A stretch of DNA of 26,393 nt from Deltaproteobacteria bacterium (GTDB lineage Bacteria; Chloroflexota; Dehalococcoidia; Dehalococcoidales; BS750m-G39). The stretch lies in contig JABMRW010000022.1 in NCBI GenBank assembly GCA_013202445.1, positions 1 to 26,393 on the forward strand. Reading direction: 5' to 3'. The notes below the pieces were generated by a model. It saw only the letters and a list, made by a program, of their open reading frames with translations. It was not told the DNA's origin and did no database searches. The position numbers and the translations under genes were made by a program. How positions within the stretch are numbered: position 1 is the first letter of the stretch; every line of letters starts with the position of its first letter. Below, piece after piece: positions 22,331 through 26,393 of this stretch.

Positions 22331-22576
22331 ATGCCTGTTTATGAGTATGAATGCGATGTTTGTAATCACCGCTTTGAAAAGAAGCAGGGCTTCCACGATA
22401 AGCCGGTAGAAAAATGCCCCAAGTGCGGGGGCAAGCCGCGCCGCGTTATCCGCTCCGCCCCGGTCATCTTTAAGGGGAGCGGCTTCTATATCACCGACAG
22501 CCGCAAAAAGGTGCCCGAGCCGGAGAAGGCTAAAGAGAAACCGGCCGAAAAGAAGGAAAAAGGCAAGGAGAAATGA
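22331..22576 (+). CDS. FmdB-family zinc-ribbon protein
   Basis: An 81-residue protein with an N-terminal zinc ribbon (MPVYEYECDVCNHRFE and CPKCGGKPRR, two CxxC pairs), PVIFKGSGFYITD typical of the FmdB regulatory-protein family, and a Lys/Glu-rich tail likely disordered. The family is named from a methylotroph amidase operon regulator but its general role is unclear; most copies are probably small nucleic-acid- or protein-binding factors. AAGGGG lies 8-10 nt upstream of the ATG. The last four bases (ATGA) overlap the dtd start, so translation is coupled. Confidence 0.88.
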   Translation: MPVYEYECDVCNHRFEKKQGFHDKPVEKCPKCGGKPRRVIRSAPVIFKGSGFYITDSRKKVPEPEKAKEKPAEKKEKGKEK

Positions 22577-23022
22577 AAGCGCTCTTACAGAGGGTCACCG
22601 GCGCCTCGGTCAGCGTTGAGGGGGAGGTGATAGGCACTATCGGCCGGGGGCTGGTGGTTCTGGTCGGCGTGGCCGGCGGCGATGGCGATAAAGACATCCA
22701 CTATTTAGCCCGGAAGATAGTCAACCTGCGTATCTTTGCCGATAAGGAAGAGAAGTTCAACCTCTCGGCTCTGGATATCGGGGCTGAGCTGCTGCTGGTG
22801 AGCCAGTTCACCCTGCTGGCCGATACCCGCAAGGGACGCCGCCCCAGCTTTACCGAAGCCGCCCCGCCGCCCCGGGCGGAGGCATTGTTCCAGCAGTTCG
22901 TCGACGAGGTTAAGGCCAGCGGGCTTAAAATAGCCACCGGCCGCTTCCAGCAGTATATGCAGCTGGAAATCCACAACGACGGACCGGCAACGGTCATGCT
23001 GGACAGCCGGGACAAGCTCTAA
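22573..23022 (+). CDS. dtd: D-aminoacyl-tRNA deacylase
   Basis: Dtd removes D-amino acids (and glycine) wrongly attached to tRNA. The 149-residue protein has MKALLQRVTGASVSVEG, the active-site SQFTLLADTRKGRRPSF and the C-terminal NDGPATVMLDS with the Gly-Pro motif that excludes L-amino acids. Length is normal. ATG 22573 overlaps the fmdB-like stop (ATGA). A 74-bp gap then leads to the fur promoter. Confidence 0.95.
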   Translation: MKALLQRVTGASVSVEGEVIGTIGRGLVVLVGVAGGDGDKDIHYLARKIVNLRIFADKEEKFNLSALDIGAELLLVSQFTLLADTRKGRRPSFTEAAPPPRAEALFQQFVDEVKASGLKIATGRFQQYMQLEIHNDGPATVMLDSRDKL

Positions 23023-23045
23023 AAGCCCTCTCGCAAATATTCGTA

Positions 23046-23063
23046 ATTGCAAAAGCTTGCAAT
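23046..23063. promoter_or_regulatory. TTGCAA-N4-TTGCAA operator at the fur-family gene
   Basis: ATTGCAA-AAGC-TTGCAAT is a perfect 7-bp inverted repeat; the two TTGCAA units start 10 bp apart. The second unit is also the -35 box of the regulator's promoter, so binding should repress it. It resembles the Nur box of Streptomyces (tTGCaa-N5-ttGCAA), with one base less in the spacer. Confidence 0.7.
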
Positions 23064-23085
23064 AACCCGAAAACCCTGCTATAAT
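23057..23085 (+). promoter_or_regulatory. promoter for the fur-family regulator
   Basis: TTGCAA (23057-23062) and a perfect TATAAT (23080-23085) are spaced 17 bp. The ATG is at 23097, giving a leader of only about five bases without a ribosome site. Confidence 0.7.
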
Positions 23086-23096
23086 ACCCCCGTCAG

Positions 23097-23519
23097 ATGA
23101 GCTATTCTGGAGATATCGTCAAAAAGCTAGCCGAGCAGGGGTACCGGATGACCCCCCAGCGGATGATGATTGCCTCGGCCATTGAGGCCAGCGACGGCCA
23201 TATCAGCGCCGAGGAAATCTACGCCCAGGTTATTATCAAGTACCCCCAGGTCAATATCTCGACGGTCTACCGTACCCTGGAGTTGCTCAAACAGCTGGGC
23301 CTGGTCACCGATACCGACCTCGGCGAGGGCCGGGTGCGGTACCACCCGGTGGGCAAGGGGCACCACCATCACCTGGTCTGCCAGGAGTGCGGCGGCATAA
23401 CCGACCTTGACGAAATAGTCCTCAGCCCGCTAAAAACTATCCTGCTCCGGCAGTACGGTTTCAGCGCCGACCTGAGGCACCTGGCCATCTTCGGCCGCTG
23501 TAAAAAGTGTAGTCAGTAA
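23097..23519 (+). CDS. Fur-family metalloregulator, Nur-like
   Basis: Fur-family proteins are dimeric metal sensors that bind DNA when loaded. The 140-residue protein has the winged-helix N-domain (GYRMTPQRMMIASAIEASDGHISAEEIY and NISTVYRTLELLKQLGLV). The metal-binding region GKGHHHHLVCQECGGITDLDE follows, and the C-terminal GRCKKC completes the two-CxxC structural zinc site. The family includes Fur, Zur, PerR, Mur and Nur, which the protein sequence alone does not separate. Its operators (TTGCAA repeats) and the nickel/cobalt ECF transporter immediately downstream point to a nickel-sensing Nur type. ATG 23097 is the only good start; the mRNA is nearly leaderless. Confidence 0.9.
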   Translation: MSYSGDIVKKLAEQGYRMTPQRMMIASAIEASDGHISAEEIYAQVIIKYPQVNISTVYRTLELLKQLGLVTDTDLGEGRVRYHPVGKGHHHHLVCQECGGITDLDEIVLSPLKTILLRQYGFSADLRHLAIFGRCKKCSQ

Positions 23520-23535
23520 TTTTTTTAACCTATGG

Positions 23536-23567
23536 TTGCAACTGGTTGCAATTGCATTAAAATGCAA
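23536..23567. promoter_or_regulatory. two tandem TTGCAW-N4-WTGCAA operators before the ECF transporter
   Basis: TTGCAA (23536), TTGCAA (23546), TTGCAT (23552) and ATGCAA (23562) form two adjacent copies of the same N4-spaced operator found before the regulator. Starts within each pair are 10 bp apart, one helical turn. A -35/-10 pair, TTGCAA (23536-23541) and TAAAAT (23558-23563, 16-bp spacing), lies inside them, so bound repressor would cover the promoter. The AAGGAGAGGAGG ribosome site of cbiM follows. Confidence 0.72.
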
Positions 23568-23587
23568 ACAAGGAGAGGAGGCTTCAG

Positions 23588-24226
23588 ATGCACATTCCGG
23601 ACGGTTTGCTCAATGTAGCCACGGTGGCTACCACCTACGTCGTGTCGGCCGGGGGCGTCGGTGGCGCGGTCAGGATAGTCAACAAGAAGCTGGGGGAAAA
23701 GCAGGTGCCCTTAATGGGCATACTGGCCGCCTTCATCTTTGCCGCCCAGATGCTCAACTTCCCTATCGCCGGAGGCACTTCGGGGCACTTTCTGGGTGCC
23801 GCCCTGGCGGCGATACTGCTCGGTCCCTGGGCGGCGGTACTGATAATGAGCTGTGTCCTCATCGCCCAGTGCCTCATCTTCCAGGACGGCGGTCTGCTGG
23901 CGCTGGGGGCCAACATCTTTAATATGGGCCTGGTCGCCAGCTTCAGCGCCTACTATATCTATCGTTTATTTACCTGGCTGATGGGCAGCACCCGCAAAGG
24001 CACGCTGGCAGGGGGATTTGCCGCCGCCTGGGCTTCGGTGTTTCTGGCCTCTGTTTTCTGCGCCGTCGAGCTGGCCGTCTCCGGGACCTCCCCCTTCGGG
24101 GTGGTGGTGCCGGCCATGGCCGGGGTTCACGCCCTTATCGGCATCATCGAGGGGTTAATTACGACGGCCGTGCTCAGTCTGGTGCTGGCCACCCGGGCCG
24201 ACCTGTTACAGTTACAGCGTATATAA
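23588..24226 (+). CDS. cbiM: ECF transporter substrate-binding membrane protein CbiM/NikM
   Basis: CbiM/NikM is the S component that binds Co2+ or Ni2+ and works with the T and A components of an ECF importer. The 212-residue membrane protein keeps the N-terminal MHIPDG whose free amino group and His2 chelate the metal, plus FPIAGGTSGHFLGAALAAILLG and ALGANIFNMG typical of the family. About seven helices are expected. ATG 23588 is preceded by AGGAG; the exact N-terminus matters because it is the metal site. It is the first gene of a four-gene operon under the TTGCAA operators. No cobalamin riboswitch precedes it, which slightly favours nickel. Confidence 0.93.
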   Translation: MHIPDGLLNVATVATTYVVSAGGVGGAVRIVNKKLGEKQVPLMGILAAFIFAAQMLNFPIAGGTSGHFLGAALAAILLGPWAAVLIMSCVLIAQCLIFQDGGLLALGANIFNMGLVASFSAYYIYRLFTWLMGSTRKGTLAGGFAAAWASVFLASVFCAVELAVSGTSPFGVVVPAMAGVHALIGIIEGLITTAVLSLVLATRADLLQLQRI

Positions 24227-24244
24227 AGCAGGAGGTTAGAGCAA

Positions 24245-24538
24245 GTGAAATCAAAGTGGTGGCTAATTAGTTTACTGGTTTGTCTGGCCGTGGCCTGTAT
24301 ATCACCGCTGGCCTCATCTTCGCCCGACGGGCTGGAGAGGGTGGCCGAAGACAAGGGTTTCCTTGAACTTGGGCAGGATGCGCCCTATCAGGTTATCGCC
24401 GACTATGTCTTCCCCGGCATTGCCAACGAGGCGCTGGCCACGATACTGGCCGGCATCATCGGCACCCTGGTTCTGTTCGGGGCGGCTTACGGCCTGGCCT
24501 GGCTGCTGACCTTGAAGAGGAGACGAGCGCTGGCGTGA
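24245..24538 (+). CDS. PDGLE-domain NikN-like accessory subunit
   Basis: A 97-residue protein with an N-terminal membrane helix (residues 7-25), an outside loop containing SSPDGLERVAEDKGF and a second helix near the C-terminus. The PDGLE motif marks the NikN/CbiN-like small component, which assists substrate loading of the ECF importer; the PDGLE type is commonly linked to nickel systems. GTG 24245 has AGGAGG 8 nt upstream. The stop overlaps the cbiQ start (GTGA), indicating translational coupling. Confidence 0.88.
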   Translation: MKSKWWLISLLVCLAVACISPLASSSPDGLERVAEDKGFLELGQDAPYQVIADYVFPGIANEALATILAGIIGTLVLFGAAYGLAWLLTLKRRRALA

Positions 24539-25314
24539 AACACAGCTTTCTCGACCAGTACAGCGACCGGGACAGCCTTATCCACCGGCTGGACCCGCGC
24601 ACCAAGCTGCTCACCAGCCTGCTTTTCATACTGGCGGTGGTTCTTACGCCGCCCGGCCGCTGGCCGGTGTTCGCCTTATACTTTATTTTGGTGGCGGCTC
24701 TGCTTATCCTCTCCCGCGTTCCCCTGCTCTATGTCTTAAAGCGCTCGCTGGTCATCATGCCCTTCGTCGTCCTGATTGCCGTCTTCATCCCTTTCTTCAA
24801 GGAGGGGGAGATCGCTGGCAGCTATAATATCTGGCTGTGGCAGCTGTCGGTTACCTATAATGGCCTTCAGGTATTCTGGAATATCCTGGCCAAGGCCTGG
24901 CTTTCTATTCTCAGCCTGATTCTGCTGACCTCGACCACCCGCTTCTCCCAACTGCTCAAGGGCATGGAAAAGTTGCGCCTGCCCGGCGTGATGACCATGA
25001 TTCTGTCCTTTATGTACCGCTATATCTTTGTCCTGGTTGACGAGGTGATGCGGATGAAGCAGGCCAGGGACAGCCGCAACTTCGGCGGCGGGCGCTTAAG
25101 GCAGCTCGGCACCATCGGCAACATGATTGGCACCCTGTTTATCCGCAGCTACGAGCGGGGGGAGCGGGTCTACGCGGCCATGATGGCCCGTGGTTTTGAC
25201 GGGCAGACGCGGACGCTGGAGAGTTTGAGTTTCCGGCCGCCGGATGCCCTTTTCGGCCTGAGTTTAGGCTTTATTCTTATCCTGGCGATGGTGTTAAACC
25301 TGTGGTATCTATAG
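24535..25314 (+). CDS. cbiQ: ECF transporter transmembrane coupling protein CbiQ/NikQ
   Basis: The T component couples the S protein to the ATPase. The 259-residue protein has LHRLDPRTK-like wording (IHRLDPRTKLL), about five membrane helices, and two coupling motifs with A-R-x-x-x-G character (KQARDSRNFGG and AAMMARGFDG) that contact the ATPase. GTG 24535 overlaps the preceding stop. The next gene starts 10 bp after its stop, within the same operon. Confidence 0.92.
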   Translation: MKHSFLDQYSDRDSLIHRLDPRTKLLTSLLFILAVVLTPPGRWPVFALYFILVAALLILSRVPLLYVLKRSLVIMPFVVLIAVFIPFFKEGEIAGSYNIWLWQLSVTYNGLQVFWNILAKAWLSILSLILLTSTTRFSQLLKGMEKLRLPGVMTMILSFMYRYIFVLVDEVMRMKQARDSRNFGGGRLRQLGTIGNMIGTLFIRSYERGERVYAAMMARGFDGQTRTLESLSFRPPDALFGLSLGFILILAMVLNLWYL

Positions 25315-25324
25315 GGGGGTATTT

Positions 25325-26044
25325 GTGGAAGAGATTATAAGGGTAAACAACCTGTCCTTCGGTTACCCGGACGGGCAGCAGGCGTTATCCGGGGTCAATC
25401 TGGTGATAAAGCGGGGGGAGACGGTGGCCCTGATTGGCCCCAATGGCGCTGGTAAATCGACGTTGCTGCTTCATTTCAACGGCATCCTGCACACCGACGG
25501 CATGGTCAGGGTCTTCGGCGAGCCGGTGAGTGATAAAAACCTGAGGTGGGTGCGGAGCAAGGTGGGGCTGGTCTTTCAGAATCCGGACGACCAGCTTTTC
25601 TCCCCCACCGTCTTTGAGGATGTTGCCTTCGGCCCCATCAACCTGGGTTACGCCGAAGCTGAAGTCCGTCGGGCGGTGGCCGAGGCTCTGGAGGGGGTGG
25701 GGATGAGTGGCTACGAGCGGCGCTCGTCGCATCACCTCAGTCTGGGTGAGAAAAAACGCATCGCCATGGCTACGGTGCTGGCCATGAACCCTCAGGTGCT
25801 GGTTATTGACGAGCCCACCAGCAACCTCGACCCGGCCGGTAAGTGGTCGCTGATTGAGCTGCTCAATGGTCTGGAGATAACCAAGGTAATCGCCTCCCAC
25901 GACCTGGAGCTGGTGCAGGCGCTGTGCCCGCGGTCGGTTATTATTGACCGCGGTGTGGTGGTGGCTGATGGCGCCACCAGTGATATTTTAGCCGATAAGC
26001 GGTTGCTGGCCGCCCACGGGCTGGCTCCGGCTCAAAGTGCTTAA
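25325..26044 (+). CDS. cbiO: ECF transporter ATPase CbiO/NikO
   Basis: This ATP-binding subunit powers metal import. The 239-residue ABC protein has Walker A GPNGAGKST (near residue 38), Q-loop FQNPDDQLFSPTVFEDVAFGP (characteristic of ECF-type ATPases), the signature HLSLGEKKR, Walker B VLVIDEPTSNLDP and the switch histidine in ASHDLEL. The ABC signature is LSLGE rather than the common LSGGQ, as in several CbiO proteins. GTG 25325 has GGGGGG upstream. It is the last gene of the operon. Confidence 0.95.
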   Translation: MEEIIRVNNLSFGYPDGQQALSGVNLVIKRGETVALIGPNGAGKSTLLLHFNGILHTDGMVRVFGEPVSDKNLRWVRSKVGLVFQNPDDQLFSPTVFEDVAFGPINLGYAEAEVRRAVAEALEGVGMSGYERRSSHHLSLGEKKRIAMATVLAMNPQVLVIDEPTSNLDPAGKWSLIELLNGLEITKVIASHDLELVQALCPRSVIIDRGVVVADGATSDILADKRLLAAHGLAPAQSA

Positions 26045-26079
26045 GGGGAGGGGGGCTAAAACCCTTTTTGCCCCACCCC
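26045..26079 (+). terminator. possible terminator after cbiO
   Basis: GGGGAGGGGGGC can pair with GCCCCACCCCC around an A/T/C loop directly after the cbiO stop. The only T-rich stretch follows as ATTTTCAGTTGTTTT, so termination is plausible but weak. Confidence 0.4.
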
Positions 26080-26182
26080 CATTTTCAGTTGTTTTCTACC
26101 CACCCTCCCACCCAATAAGGGTGTTACCCCTCTTTAACCTTTAATTCCCGAACTCTCGTTTTTGGGGGAGGAAATTAAAAAA

Positions 26183-26202
26183 AGAGGCACAGCCTCTCTT
26201 TT
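26183..26202 (+). terminator. bidirectional-type terminator hairpin
   Basis: A 6-bp AGAGGC/GCCTCT stem with a three-base loop is preceded by seven or more A and followed by CTTTT. It can stop transcription from cbiO (+) or from an unseen gene entering on the minus strand. Confidence 0.55.
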
Positions 26203-26329
26203 ACTCTCCAGGAATAATAGGGTGTTTAAGAGGGACGTAAGCCCCTCTTCTGAAAAAACCCCTCCCCCTCTCCCTTGGCCGAGGTGTATGAAAGGTAAAA
26301 CTTTTGTGCACACCTTTGCTCTTAGCCAG

Positions 26330-26392
26330 CTATAGTGATGGCTCTAACTTACCACCTGAGCCTGATGAGATAGGCTTCCTCAAAAGCGTGTT
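26330..26392 (-). other. short open frame running off the window edge
   Basis: On the minus strand a frame enters from the right edge, reads LLRKPISSGSGGKLEPSL and stops at TAG 26330-26332. Another frame stops at 26349. It could be the tail of a partial gene or simply noise in the edge sequence. I do not recognise it. Confidence 0.2.
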
Positions 26393-26393
26393 A

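Larger units (their letters stand above)
26045..26329. other. gene-free repeat and hairpin region
   Basis: C-rich intergenic DNA like that at 11.9 and 16.4 kb. It carries the CCCACCCTCCCACCC module (26099-26113), and a preceding CAGTT similar to that near 11960. It also has two further hairpins: AGAGGC-ACA-GCCTCT with an A tract before and T run after (26183-26202), usable as a terminator in both directions, and AAGAGGG...CCCTCTT (26228-26249). No gene is visible. Confidence 0.5.

Noticed and set aside
23520..23587. Cobalamin riboswitch before the cbiM operon
   Set aside because: Only 68 bp lie between the genes and they hold operators and a ribosome site; no B12-box or riboswitch fold is present.

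Overview
The window is a moderately GC-rich bacterial chromosome segment. The neighbourhood dnaA-obg-nadD-gyrB-hisS with rel and rpsT, frequent GTG/TTG starts, and C/T-rich hairpin repeats between operons all suggest a Chloroflexota genome, most likely a Dehalococcoidia-type lineage. That assignment is inference from gene content and remembered gene order; no database search was possible. It looks like a near-origin region: dnaA is followed by a gene-free stretch with two perfect DnaA boxes and AT-rich DNA, a good oriC candidate.

Layout. 1-825: fmt on the minus strand, broken at its 3' end by a 112-bp fold-back duplication at the window edge that looks like an amplification or assembly chimera. 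1130-6542: dnaA, putative oriC, obg and nadD (+), then convergent gyrB (-) with a clear promoter and a roughly 150-nt leader. 6915-11895: hisS behind a membrane glycosyltransferase (-), and divergently a polyprenyl-phosphate-mannose-synthase-like GT2/GtrA fusion overlapping a protein O-mannosyltransferase-like gene (+). Together these look like a lipid-linked mannosylation module. 12296-16331: rel/relA, rpsT, a class II aldolase (+), then convergent ilvE (-). 16554-19511: MscS-type channel (-), a stand-alone PAS protein (+) and an MFS transporter (-). 19535-20824: pyrF, a DUF951 protein and a frameshifted dinB remnant (-). 20924-23022: folC, fmdB-like and dtd (+). 23097-26044: a Fur-family regulator followed by a four-gene nickel/cobalt ECF transporter (+). 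The last 349 bp hold repeats, hairpins and an open frame running off the edge.

The most interesting local system is the regulator/transporter pair at 23.0-26.0 kb. Three copies of a TTGCAW-N4-WTGCAA operator, one overlapping the regulator's own -35 and two in tandem before the transporter, suggest a nickel-responsive Nur-like switch with autoregulation. The stringent-response enzyme carries two independent sequence marks of a synthetase-only RelA (EFDD instead of RxKD, and HDVPEN instead of HDxxED), which is unusual for what may be the only long RSH protein. Several genes (rel, folC, fur) have a -10 box so close to the start codon, with no Shine-Dalgarno, that their mRNAs are probably leaderless or nearly so. 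No CRISPR array, tRNA, rRNA, intact mobile element or phage defence island was seen.
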